64,000 nt of DNA from Chloropicon primus (Eukaryota; Chlorophyta; Chloropicophyceae; Chloropicales; Chloropicaceae): positions 248,001 to 312,000 of the forward strand of contig CP060764.1 in NCBI GenBank assembly GCA_023205875.1, written 5' to 3'. The position numbers were made by a program, and so were the translations under genes. The notes under the pieces are model-generated. The model ran no database searches. It was given only the letters and a program-made list of their open reading frames with translations, and was not told the origin of the DNA. Below are positions 29,323 through 38,863 of this stretch, piece after piece; the first letter of the stretch is position 1; every line of letters starts with the position of its first letter.

Positions 29323-30764
29323 TCAGTATGTCTTTGGTTGGGCAAAGGAGTTAATCTTGTTCGCCCTGGAGTGTATCCTCATCGGGAACGCCTTGGATAT
29401 TCTTCTGAAAATCTCCAAGGCCATGTCGAAAGAATGAACGTTCACCATCCCCGCCCTGTCGTCAAAGTAGCTGACGTCACCGCCGAAGGGTTTCCCCCGA
29501 TGCAAACAGAGAGACAAGACGAGAGGAGTCAGCGAGTCAAACATAGACAGGGCGAGGAGAGCGGCGGGCCTTCCACTTACTGGTATCTGCTCTTTGCCTC
29601 GTTCGTAAAGGGGTCAAAGCCGTAGAGGTCCACTGAATCGCATACTTGGATGGCAAAGAAGAGGCTGACTATCCCAGACATCGGCTTGCTGTGGAAGGAG
29701 AACATCTCGTCCCCTGGCTTGGCGGGGCCCAGCTTCATCGATTTCCTGAACACAAACGGAGTGTAGAGCGTCCTGTCGAAGCCCACGTCCTCGCTCATCT
29801 TCAGCCTAAGCCCATGGATGTCCTCCTCGATGTCCTTTTTTATGGTGAGCCACACCATTCTGGAGACCGTCACGACGGCTGGACTCAGCAGCCAGAGCTT
29901 CTTTCCCTGCACCCCCCTGCTTTTGAGAACCTTGAGATACACCTGGTTCCGAATGACGCGGCTGTGGGCCTCCCACATGATCAGCGTACTCGGAGGCCTC
30001 CTCCACTTGTGGTCCCCTTTCGCCAGCTTGAGGCAATTCTCCTTGTTCGCAATGTCAAAGGTCGTCTTGTTCCCCACATCGTACTCAAAACGCTTTGTCG
30101 GCGCGTAATTGATTCGAATCACAGCGTCGTGCCTGTCTATGTCTTCGCCCTGGCCGGTGCCTATGTTCGTACCACTGTTTCCCACCAGCGCGCAGGTCTT
30201 GTACCTCGCCTCCGTCTTGTTGTCCCCGCCCCAATCCGACTCTGGAAGAAAGGGAAGGAAGGCCCTCTCGAGCTGGACCCGTCTGAAACCCCCGTGAGTC
30301 CTCACCTTGAGATCGACGTAGGGCTGGCCGTACTTGTTCGCTTTGAATTCCACCTCCCCACTGGAGTCGATCTTCGTGAGCTCATCCTTGTTCATGATCA
30401 CGTCAATGTCCGGCCTCAAGTACTTTCTCCAGTCCTTGGGCAAGTGATCGCCGTCCTTGGACTCAGAGGCATGACCCTTGCTCCTCCTCCCCTTCCCAGC
30501 TGCAGGTCTGGTCCCCTCCCCGCTGTCTGAACTGAACATTTCATCCACGTTCAGGCTTGGGGCCTCCTCGGCCAGGGAGGGGAGGGGCGGCGTGCCATCT
30601 TCCGGCGCGCCATCCTGCTCGTTGCGCAGCTCGACCGGAGAGGACTGCAGAGTGACTTCCGAAGGATCACCAAGCACGATCTGCACTTTCCCTAAAAGTA
30701 GGACCCTTATGCTCAGGAAAACCATCAGGAAAACGAGGAAGGACATGGTCTGCGAGCGAAACAT
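29323..30764 (-). CDS. Sialyltransferase-like glycosyltransferase (GT29), type II membrane, two exons
   Basis: Exons are 30764-29581 and 29470-29323 (GTAAGT..CAG, phase 2), 443 aa. An N-terminal anchor (FLVFLMVFLSIRVLLLG) and Ser/Pro/Glu-rich stem precede the catalytic domain, a Golgi type II layout. Sialylmotif L is clear: CALVGNSGTNIG, then GEDIDRHDAVIRINYAPTKR and FEYDVGNKTTF. The small motif follows around SGIVSLFFAIQVCDSVDLYG, and the second exon carries the His/Glu motif VS region (RYHYFDD, VHSFDMALEI). Green algae and plants have GT29 proteins although sialic acid is generally absent; plant members act on Kdo/Dha of pectin-like polymers or are of unknown specificity. The donor here is unknown. 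The start at 30764 is chosen because it directly precedes the anchor. Confidence 0.92.
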
Positions 30765-31551
30765 GGTTGGAGTGCTCCGATGACCACTAAGATCGCCCTT
30801 CTCCCTCCTCCTTCCCTCTTCCCGGAGTTCCACTCTCTGCTGAGAGAGTCACTTCAAGGCCGAGTCCTGGAAATACATACACCACACCTTTCACCTCCAC
30901 TCGTGGTGGCGCGCTTGGGTCATCTTGAGCCTCCCTCGTTCAAGTCAATTGTGAGCAAACCCCCATAGCAGTACCAGGCCCCAGCGCCTGCCGATACCGA
31001 TACCTTGGCCTCTCTGGCTCTCTCTCTCTCTAGAGCTCTAGAGAGACAGAAGACACCTTTTGCCCCCACAACAACAGCAAAACTCTATTGGGCCGCCCAA
31101 ACTAGAGTATCTTGGTTCCAATACGATTCACTGAGATCAAAGATGACAGAAAGATGAAACCTTGGAGTGTTTCCTCTTGGCTCCGTGTCCCTCCCGCTGC
31201 CTTTCCTTGCGTTGGCACAGACCTTGGCCGTCCAAAGGGGAAGCCTTCTCCTTCCTGGAGCCTCTCGTTCTAGTCCAAAATCTTGGACCCTTATCCTGGA
31301 ATCGTACAACGTCAACCACAAATTCAGGATAAGGTGTGAGACTAAACCTTGGGGTTCAAACCTCGAAGAGCTTTGACGGAGCCTGTTCGAGTTCGAGTCC
31401 ACGGAACGCGAAAGAGGTTGCCTTGGTCAGCGCCTAGAGGCTGGGAAGGTGTCTGCACCACGTGGTCAGTGTCTTTCATTCGCAAGGTCTTCGCATTGGT
31501 CTTTTTTCGTTTGAAAATTGCTTGGAAACTCGCAAAGTTTGGGGTCTAGCC
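30765..31551. other. Divergent promoter region, GT29 gene and dynein light chain
   Basis: About 790 bp with no supported gene. There is a CT tract joined to the palindrome TCTAGAGCTCTAGA near 31030-31044. A GGGTTCAAACCTC stretch near 31351 looks like a tRNA T-arm but has no tRNA around it (see rejected list). Confidence 0.5.
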
Positions 31552-32196
31552 ATGGAGGACACGAATAACGAGGAGGTAAGGGGGATTGACTTGGGTGTGA
31601 GGGGAAGGGGGAGGTCTTGGCGAAAGAAATCGTGTCCCAAGATGTGGAATGCCTTGGGTCTTTTCGTTCCGCTTCCTTTTCCTTGTGTTTGACACCACTT
31701 GCGTGTGTTTCTCTCTCTTCTTCTTCTTCTTCTTCTTCTTCTTCTTCTTGTGTGTGCAAAGATATCCTTCGTTGGGGATGAAGTTAGCAGCATCATCAAG
31801 GAGAGCATCGAAATTGTTCTGCAGAACCAGCAGTACCACCAGAAGAAGGTAAGGCCTCGAGGATGCCACTCCTGCTTCAAACTGCGGCCAAAGGACCCCT
31901 CACTGAACCTATCTGCATAACGATGTCTACCTTTTTGTGGGCTTGCCCTTTCCTTGTGCTCGCGACAGGTGAACCAGTGGAGCAGCCTGGTCGTCGAAAA
32001 CGCGATGAAGAGGCTGACCGCAATGAACACGCCGTTCAAGTACATCGCCACGTGTGTCATCATGCAGAAGAACGGCGCAGGTTTGCACACGGGTGCAAGC
32101 TGTTACTGGGACAACTCGACGGACGGCAGCAGGACTGTGAGGTGGGAGAGCAAACACCTGTACTGCATCACCACTGTATTTGGGCTGGCGCTATGA
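31552..32196 (+). CDS. DYNLT1: Tctex1-type dynein light chain, three exons
   Basis: Exons are 31552-31575, 31762-31848 and 31969-32196; phases agree and give 112 aa, the usual size. The first exon has only eight codons. Conserved parts are the N-terminal helices ([18 protein letters not shown]), the [16 protein letters not shown] segment and the C-terminal strands with [31 protein letters not shown] and [12 protein letters not shown]. Tctex1 dimers bind dynein intermediate chain and serve cytoplasmic and axonemal dynein. Intron 1 contains a CTT repeat on the sense strand (about 31715-31750). A TGTAA follows the stop by about 45 nt (32238). Dynein parts are lost in land plants that lack flagella, so the gene suggests either a flagellate stage or retained cytoplasmic dynein. 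Confidence 0.95.
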
Positions 32197-32455
32197 GAGT
32201 AAGATGAAGCGCTCGGCGCTCGGGTCGTGAGTGTATTTTGTAATTTATAGAACTCCCTTTTTGATCCCTCAGATGCCGCCGCGGGGGGAAAGAAAGCAAG
32301 CTTTGTAGAAAGAAGAAGAAGAAGGAGCGCCTTCCTCTTGTCGCGCGCGTATCATTACCTTTTGCCAATTTATTTCGTTCTTCCCGACTGCTAAACTTCC
32401 CCGCCCGAGGGCGCGCTCCAGGTGAGAACAACTCCTGTTCTCACGAGTAGCCAGC

Positions 32456-33013
32456 CTATCGCTGCTGCTGCTGCTGCAGAACCTGCTGCTGCATCATGGC
32501 TTCCGCTCCCGCATTCAGCTCCGCGAACCGGACGCTAACCCTGGCAGAGTGCTTGAGGAACTTTTCACAGCACTTGGTCACGCACTGGAACACACACAGG
32601 GAGAGGGAAGAGGGTGTCAGCTCAAGTTCTCCTCCAAGCCCCGCTGTCGTTGCTGCTGCTGTCGTTGCTGCTGCTGCTGCTGCTGTTGGATCAAAAAAGG
32701 CGGTGGTCCGACTCTACTTACCCTCTCCTCCTCGCTGTCGAGGTTCTTCCTCCTGAAAGAGCTCACGCAGTTGTTGAAGCACTTCTCCACGAGTCTATTG
32801 TACATCCTCAAGCTTTTCGTCGAAGCAAAGGACAAAGAGCAGAAGGATCAGTCCCCTGGATTCCATCAACAGCATCACCACCTCTCGTCGTCGATGTCGA
32901 TGTCGATCCTCCCACTTTCCCACTTACCTATCCTTCATCTGCATGTTATCAATCATGGCCACCATCTTTTGCTTGTCCTCCTCCGGGAGACCTTCCAAGT
33001 CAGCGGGATTCAT
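32456..33013 (-). CDS. TIM9: Mitochondrial intermembrane-space chaperone TIM9, three exons
   Basis: Exons are 33013-32928, 32812-32722 and 32584-32456; splice sites are GTAAGT..AAG and GTAAGT..CAG. The 101-aa product has the small-Tim twin CX3C motifs CFNNC and CVTKC, the KDSLRMYNRLVE segment before the first and KFLKHSARVSVRFAELN after the second, matching TIM9 of animals and plants. TIM9-TIM10 hexamers carry hydrophobic carrier proteins across the intermembrane space. The Cys pairs would be oxidised by Mia40/Erv1. The C-terminus is a Gln-rich tail from a CAG/CTG repeat (32461-32475), and the introns contain CTG/CTT repeats. All three exons are too short to stand out individually. Confidence 0.95.
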
Positions 33014-33200
33014 CCTTGTATCGAAGAAAGTGTTTCTCTCGGTCCTCGTTCCTCGTTCCACACGCACTTCGCTCCTCGCCCCCCGACCGTGAGTCTTGCT
33101 TCCTCTTCCTCTCTTGCCTTGTCTGCTCCTCGACGCCGTCGCCGTCAGAATTGAAGCCGTGAGCGGCGCGTGATGTAGCAGATCATGGAGATGCGATGAG

Positions 33201-33246
33201 GATGAAGATGATCGTGATCACGGGATGAAGATGATCGTGATCACGG
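33201..33246. promoter_or_regulatory. Two 23-bp direct repeats, each with a CGTGATCACG palindrome
   Basis: Unit GATGAAGATGATCGTGATCA+CGG occurs at 33201-33223 and 33224-33246 without mismatch. Each contains the 10-bp palindrome CGTGATCACG (33213-33222 and 33236-33245), 23 bp apart, about two helical turns. The array ends 13 bp before the acyltransferase ATG at 33260, so it lies in the 5' UTR or core promoter. It resembles a pair of dimer-binding sites; the factor is unknown. Confidence 0.5.
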
Positions 33247-33259
33247 ATAGCGAGAGGGG

Positions 33260-34996
33260 ATGGTAATGTCGACTCCCGTGCATCGGGGGGGGTCAGATCA
33301 GCGTCAGACGGGTCGGGAACGATCGAAGGGTTCATCGCTTGAGGGTGCCATGACGTCAAATTGGCTTGCGGCTTGCGTATCTTTGCTGTTCTTTGTCGAA
33401 GCTGGGTGGAGGTTTTACACCTCTGTGAAGCTGGGCAGCTCGGTGGAGGGGTCGAACTACAGCAACTACGTCGACGCCGTGTTCAATGGGGTGAATTTCG
33501 TTGCGTTGGGTTCGATTGGGCTGGGCTTCGTGGCCTGGCCCGCCGTGGAGCCCTTCACGCGGAGGCTCAAGGAGCGAACATCCACCGAGCCGACGACGAC
33601 GGAAGAGAGGGCCGAGGTGGTGGTGTCGAAGACGAGCCTTCCCAAGAGCTTCAGGACCATCAGGAGCAGGAAGAGCCTGAGCAGGAGGTACGCTCAGATG
33701 GAGGAGGGGGAGGACGACGCTCAGGATCGAGCGGAGGCTTCCGCCAGAGCGATGACGCCCGCCGGCGACGCGCCCGAGCAGCCGAGGAAGGAGAAGAAGA
33801 TTCTCATGTTCTTGACGAACTTGAAGGTGACGTTGATCATCGGTGTGGTGACGTACCACGTTCTCGAGGAATTCTACAACCCGGAGGTCGCGGGGGTCGC
33901 GCAGGTGTCCAGCATGGTGAGGCACGAGGACACGAGCAGGTTCTTCTACAATTTCACGAGTTGGCTGGAGACGGTCTGCCAGCCCTTTGGAATGGGCCTG
34001 TTCCTGTTCATCTCCGCGTACTTCTGCCCGGCCAGCTTGGACCGCAAGGGGCTCAGGAGCTTCGTCCTCGACAAGATCGTCAGGCTCGGTGGGGCGTTCA
34101 TCCTCTACTCTGCCCTGCTGGGGCCCTTGAACCAAATGTGGATCACGTACCTTGGCACCAAGCAGATCGAGTACACCTACGACCCTGACATCGTCTGGTT
34201 CGTTTTGTGGTTGATGAACTGGACGATCGTCTACGCCATCGTTGCCCAGTACGTGCCTGCCATCAAAGTCGGTCTGCCCCACGCCTTCGTTTTGCTCTTG
34301 GCCGGCGCGGCGATGTCCGGTGCTTATTACGGCCTGAGCCTCGGCATTCCTCGCCTCTTCATGAGAACGGGAGGGATGGAGTACTGGAACTACGGGCTTG
34401 CGATCTACATGCCCATGTTCTTCGCGGGGATACTGGGCGGGAGGAACGACTGGATGACGGGCCTGGTCGAGATGGAGAGGTGGCTCGTCTGGCTGCTCCG
34501 CGTGCTCGTCGTCGCCGCGTGGGCGGTGGCGGGAGTCTATTGCAGTCAAAACACAGAGTTGTTTGGACTGCAAATCGGATCCTTGGGCTTGGACCCAACG
34601 TACTTCCAGCTCTTGTTCCCGGGCGTGTACAGCGTGCCCATCTCCATCGCCTTGATCCAAATTTACCACGAGTTCTGCAACGGAACTCCTCAAAACAAGG
34701 TCATGGCGTTCATGAGCAACGCTTCGTACGCGGTTTACGTCACACACAAGATACCCGTGAACGTCGTGGTCCTGACGTTCACCCAAATTCTTGAGGCTTC
34801 CGGCAAGACCGTTCTGTTCATGGGCTCTGGGCATAGCCTGATGTGGTTCCTCAAGAGTTCCGACGGCTTGCCAGACATTCCTTCTTCGGCCATCATTTGG
34901 GGTGGCTTCATCTTCTGCTTCGCGCTCACCCAGCTCGTGGCTTGGCCGCTGGCCTTCTACTTTCGCAAGCTCCCCATCCTCAACCAGATACTGTAG
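33260..34996 (+). CDS. Multipass membrane acyltransferase (acyltransferase 3 family-like)
   Basis: Single exon, 578 aa with about ten to eleven hydrophobic segments. A long polar, Arg/Glu-rich cytosolic loop (about 95-180) separates the first two segments from the rest. The second part starts LMFLTNLKVTLIIGVVTYHV, in which a His in a TM helix resembles the catalytic His of acyltransferase 3 (OafA/NodX) proteins, followed by GMGLFLFISAYFCPASLDRKG, the family's FFxISGY-like block. Such enzymes move acyl groups from cytosolic donors to sugars, lipids or small molecules. Acceptor unknown. The extra N-terminal two-TM module and loop are not typical of bacterial members. A start at 33350 is an alternative that would omit 30 polar residues. 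Confidence 0.7.
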   Translation: MVMSTPVHRGGSDQRQTGRERSKGSSLEGAMTSNWLAACVSLLFFVEAGWRFYTSVKLGSSVEGSNYSNYVDAVFNGVNFVALGSIGLGFVAWPAVEPFTRRLKERTSTEPTTTEERAEVVVSKTSLPKSFRTIRSRKSLSRRYAQMEEGEDDAQDRAEASARAMTPAGDAPEQPRKEKKILMFLTNLKVTLIIGVVTYHVLEEFYNPEVAGVAQVSSMVRHEDTSRFFYNFTSWLETVCQPFGMGLFLFISAYFCPASLDRKGLRSFVLDKIVRLGGAFILYSALLGPLNQMWITYLGTKQIEYTYDPDIVWFVLWLMNWTIVYAIVAQYVPAIKVGLPHAFVLLLAGAAMSGAYYGLSLGIPRLFMRTGGMEYWNYGLAIYMPMFFAGILGGRNDWMTGLVEMERWLVWLLRVLVVAAWAVAGVYCSQNTELFGLQIGSLGLDPTYFQLLFPGVYSVPISIALIQIYHEFCNGTPQNKVMAFMSNASYAVYVTHKIPVNVVVLTFTQILEASGKTVLFMGSGHSLMWFLKSSDGLPDIPSSAIIWGGFIFCFALTQLVAWPLAFYFRKLPILNQIL

Positions 34997-35094
34997 GCAA
35001 GGTGGTGGTTCTCTTCGTCTTGGTTTTTGTTTTCTTAATTATATTGTATTATCTTTTGTGTAGTAGCTTACTGGAGTCTAGTAGTTTACAATGC

Positions 35095-35636
35095 TCAACC
35101 ATCGATCGCGTTCCTCATGCTCTCGAGGAGGGACCTGCACAGCTTGAGCTTCTCGAGGGAGGCGTCCGCTTGCGCGTTCTCCAGGTAGCTATCCAAAGTG
35201 GTGTTCGACGTGTCATAGCTGTGTCGCCAAGGAAAGGGTGGGTCAGCAACAACAACCAGGGTCAGCTTTCGTGGCAGGTTCCTCCTCTTACCTTGCGCCA
35301 GCACCGACGGCCGCGTGGTTCGGAAAGACCGACCGCAGCCCGGACCGGATCGCCTTGATCTTCTCGATGCATGTCCTGCAGACGTCTTGCACTTGCACCT
35401 CCTTGCACTCCCTGCCCTTGGAAAGCTCCTCCGTCAAGTCTCCGAACAAGTCCAGCGTGTCCACGATATCCTGGAGGTGAAGACGAAGACGAAGATGATG
35501 AACGAGAGAGAGAGAGAGAGAGGTCAATGTGTGCTGGGGGGGAGTGGCGCCAAAGGCCATCTCGTACCGATAAAGCAAGCCGAAGCTTTTTGGAGGTTTC
35601 GCTCCCTGCCTCCGCGACGCCGTCCACTTCCATCAT
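35095..35636 (-). CDS. Small helical protein of unknown function, three exons
   Basis: Exons are 35636-35568, 35470-35292 and 35218-35095; phases are consistent and give 123 aa. The product is all-helical by composition: an acidic start, then DIVDTLDLFGDLTEELSKG, a Cys-containing helix (VQDVCRTCIEKIKAIRSGLR) and a C-terminal helix ending SLLESMRNAIDG. The size and helix-rich nature resemble small Mediator or kinetochore-type subunits, but I cannot assign a family. Introns are short with canonical ends; intron 1 has a sense-strand CT tract. The gene is convergent with the acyltransferase, 98 bp apart. Confidence 0.65.
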
Positions 35637-35742
35637 CAGGACACTTCCTGCTCGAATGGTTCCGAGTAGGAAAGGAAAGGAAAGGAAAGGAAGATCATCT
35701 CGTCGTGTTCAGTCCTTGCCATCCTTCCATCACACACACACG

Positions 35743-35788
<46 letters not shown>

Positions 35789-35906
35789 GCGCGCGCGATG
35801 CTCTGCTCCGCCTACCTGTGTGGCACTGATAATGATGGTGGTGGTGGCGGTGCTGCTGCTGCTTCTGATGATGATGATGATCCAATCAGTACATCCTCAT
35901 CCTCAC

Positions 35907-35944
<38 letters not shown>

Positions 35945-36379
35945 TCCAAACCTCCGCCCAATCGACGCGCCTCTCTCAAGGAGGGGAACGAGTCGACGTC
36001 TCCGCCCGATCATTGTCTTATGATAAGCGACGTTACCGTTTACGTAGAGATACAGTACCATTATCCTGTAGTATACGTTACTACAAATAGTGTTTAAGAA
36101 CATAAAATGTTACGCCTCTCAAAACATAATGTGACGAATATCAACAATGAATGTTACGCCGCTTGTAGAATATGTAGCTCGAGGAGAGCGAGCGTCCGAG
36201 GGTGGGAGGAGTCGAGCGGCACGAACGGACGACGACGACGAGGACGAGGACGACGACGAGGACGACGACGAGGGGGAGGAGGGAGGGAGGTGGTGTTGGA
36301 CTCGAGGTCACCGCAAGCGTCGCGCGAAAGCGTCGTTGGGCGGTGGAGGAGAAGCAAACAAGAGAGAGAGAGAGGAGCA
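35637..36379. other. Divergent promoter region with microsatellites
   Basis: It contains AAAGG repeats (35668-35690), CA, CG and GA dinucleotide tracts in series (35731-35795), ATG/GTC trinucleotide repeats (35830-35945) and an AT-rich stretch (36015-36170). In the latter ATGTTACGCC occurs twice (36107 and 36149 region). ACG/GAC repeats follow at 36220-36270. No gene is supported. Confidence 0.5.
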
Positions 36380-36819
36380 ATGGGGAACCCAATTTATGCC
36401 GTGCCGAAGAGCAAGAGCGAGTTCACTCACGTGTACATCCAGGTGCGTCGAAGCGACGGAGCGGCCACGACCTTCTCTCCCTATCTCGACGTTGAGTTTG
36501 ACTGACTTTGCCTTCTTTTTTCTTCTTCTTCTTCTCCTTCTCCTTCTTCTTCTTCTTCTTCTTCTTCTTGCCCATCCCGTTCCCACATCCAACTCCGTTG
36601 CAGCTTAGAGTTAGGGACCAGTCCGGTTCAGACGTTTACTTCAAGATGAAGCGGCGGTTGCCCTTGGGTCTTTTGCAGGACGCGTACTGCCAGAGGGAAC
36701 AGCTGGACTTGAGCAAACTGTGCTTCTTGTACAAGGGAAGGAGAATCATCCCGGATGAGACTCCAGAGGAGCTAGATATGGAGCAAGTGGTGACCGTCGA
36801 CGTGGTGAAGCTGGACTAG
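36380..36819 (+). CDS. SUMO-like protein lacking the C-terminal GlyGly, two exons
   Basis: Exons are 36380-36442 and 36604-36819 (GTGCGT..CAG, phase 0), 92 aa. After a 14-residue start, THVYIQLRVRDQSGSDVYFK opens a beta-grasp fold and DAYCQREQLDLSKLCFLYKG, RIIPDETPEELDME and a final VVTVDVV strand follow in the order of SUMO. The alignment with SUMO covers its whole core. The chain ends KLD and a TAG directly after the last strand, so the diglycine needed for processing and conjugation is missing. No GG is encoded in any frame just downstream. It may act as a non-covalent SUMO mimic, like the SUMO-like domains of Rad60/ESC2-family proteins, but as a free-standing protein. The intron has a CTT repeat on the sense strand (about 36510-36570). 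Confidence 0.8.
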
Positions 36820-37080
36820 CTGGGCACCACACAGGACTCAGACACACACACTATAACACACACAGACACACACAGACACGCACACACACACACTTTGCCG
36901 GGGGGATTTTGTTTCCATCATTAGCGAAAAGGCTTGAAGCAAGAACATGTAACAACTCGTGAGCCTCTTATTTTGCTCTCAAAGATCAAAAGCCTGTGCC
37001 CTGCTCTCGTTCTCGTGTTGTACTACAATTGAAATTCGTCGTCTTTACTCATCTTCTTCGCTCTTCTTGGTTGGTCTTGT

Positions 37081-38418
37081 CTACTTCTTGCCGAGGGTCA
37101 AAACGGCCGTGGCGAACGTGCCCCTGCCTCCCCCCTCTCCATCGTCCTCGTCCTCTTCCTGCTCATCGTCCTCCTGCTGCTGATCTCGGGAAGACTTGAC
37201 TTCACGAGGTTCTTCCTCCGTGTCTGTGTCTCGATCGCGCGAGCGTCTCTCCCGTGCTGGGTTTCTTGGCCTCATGCTGGTCAGTCCCGGTATCGAGGGA
37301 ATGGGGCTTGGGACGTCAGGGAACACGAACCCCAGAGCTGGACGGGCGCTCCCTTGGCTGGGTGGCTGAGGGGTCGGTCCTGTGCCATCGGGAAGAGGTA
37401 TCGTGCCAGGCAGGGTGCACACGCCCGTTGGCTTGTCGCACATCATGTGGTTCGTTGCGTGGCACCCGATCTCCGGCGAGGGGCCCTCGCACTTGGCCTC
37501 ACAGTGGGTGTCGTCCAAACATTGCACGCAGCGCCCCGAGTCGACTTGGCACCACGGATTTTTCGTCCAGGGGCTGACCGTGCAATCGCTGTCATCGAAG
37601 CAGTAGTCCCGGTCTCGATTGCAGAGGAATGCGCCCGGCCAGCCCTCGTGGAGCACTGGATCCACCGGCACCTGGTTGTATCCCACTTCGCACACGCAGG
37701 TATTGATGGCTTTCTCACACCTCTGGTGATTGTTCGTCAGGCAATGCGCGTCGTAAAGGCAAAAGGGATGAGGTGGCAAGACGCAGTTGCCCGTCCCATC
37801 GTCCTCGTAGCCCTTCCGGCAAACGCAAGTCTCAGCAATGACGCCGTCGCTGTGGAAGACGAGCTCGCAATTTTCGTGCTTGTTGCACGATCCCGTACCA
37901 TCACAAGGCAGACCCAAGGTGTTCTCCCTGACGCACTGCCCGCCGTCAGACTCATAGCCGAGAAGGGTGTCACAGAGGCACCGGCCCCCGACCTCGATCA
38001 TCATAACGCACAGCTCATGGTCGCCGGCGCAGTCGCTGTCGCCCTCGCACGAGCCGTGGTGCACAAGGAAGCATGTGTCTCCACCCTCGCTCTCTTCGTA
38101 GCCGAACGGGCACGCGCACTTGTTGGAGTCCTCGTAGCAAGTCTTGGAGACAATCTCGCCGCCCAGAGGGACGCCATCGACCTTGCAGTCCGCATTCGAA
38201 GTGCAATATCCCGGATTGAGGCAAACACCATCGTAGTTGTCAAAGCCCTCCGCGCACACGCACTTCATGCTGAAGAGCCCACCATCCACCACCATGGTCT
38301 TGCAAACCTCATTTTCCCCCGTGCAGTCCTCTTGTCCCTGCGAGCACACATTCCCGAGCGAGCAAGAGACGCGGTGCAGGCAAGCAAGGGCGGCGAGTGC
38401 CACCACCGCGAGCCTCAT
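37081..38418 (-). CDS. Secreted Cys-rich protein with EGF-like repeats
   Basis: Single exon, 445 aa. A clean signal peptide (LAVVALAALACLHRVSCS) leads into about 300 residues with regularly spaced Cys pairs, such as CVCAEGFDNYDGVCLNPGYC and CVCRKGYEDDGTGNCVLP, the pattern of EGF-like modules with consensus CxCxxGYxxxGxxC. Around six to eight modules are visible. The last third is Pro/Arg-rich and then strongly acidic (a run of Glu/Asp), ending TFATAVLTLGKK. No membrane anchor follows. It is probably an extracellular or cell-wall/scale matrix protein; partners unknown. Large secreted EGF proteins occur in prasinophytes, but I do not recognise an orthologue. Confidence 0.75.
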   Translation of the reverse strand: MRLAVVALAALACLHRVSCSLGNVCSQGQEDCTGENEVCKTMVVDGGLFSMKCVCAEGFDNYDGVCLNPGYCTSNADCKVDGVPLGGEIVSKTCYEDSNKCACPFGYEESEGGDTCFLVHHGSCEGDSDCAGDHELCVMMIEVGGRCLCDTLLGYESDGGQCVRENTLGLPCDGTGSCNKHENCELVFHSDGVIAETCVCRKGYEDDGTGNCVLPPHPFCLYDAHCLTNNHQRCEKAINTCVCEVGYNQVPVDPVLHEGWPGAFLCNRDRDYCFDDSDCTVSPWTKNPWCQVDSGRCVQCLDDTHCEAKCEGPSPEIGCHATNHMMCDKPTGVCTLPGTIPLPDGTGPTPQPPSQGSARPALGFVFPDVPSPIPSIPGLTSMRPRNPARERRSRDRDTDTEEEPREVKSSRDQQQEDDEQEEDEDDGEGGGRGTFATAVLTLGKK

Positions 38419-38831
38419 GTCTTCGAAAGTGTCGCTCTCCCTCCCTCCCTCTCTCTTCTCCGAACGCGCGTCCTCGTCGTCGTCGCTGCGTTATTCGGCC
38501 GTTATCTTTGATGGCTGTAGCAACGCCCCAACGACAACCAGGGTTTTTGGGAGACGAACGGTTAAGGGATGGAGGACAGGAGCAGGAGAAGGGGAGGGAC
38601 ACTGGGGCGGGGTTGGATCCCGCACGGGGACGCTTAAATACCTAAACCCTCCCTCCAACACACACACACACACACAGACTCCTCTCTCTCTGGCGAGGAG
38701 ATAACGTCGTTGAACCATCCATCCAAGCAAGTCATCCAAGTCATCCTTTGGCTGTTGGCAAGGGCAATGATGATGATGATGATGAAGGAGGAGGAGGGCA
38801 CGGAGCTGCACATTCCTCGTCCCTCCCTCCA

Positions 38832-38863
<32 letters not shown>

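Noticed and set aside
31340-31372. A tRNA T-arm-like stretch, GGGTTCAAACCTC
   Set aside because: The stem pairs poorly and no acceptor, D or anticodon arm with correct spacing is present.
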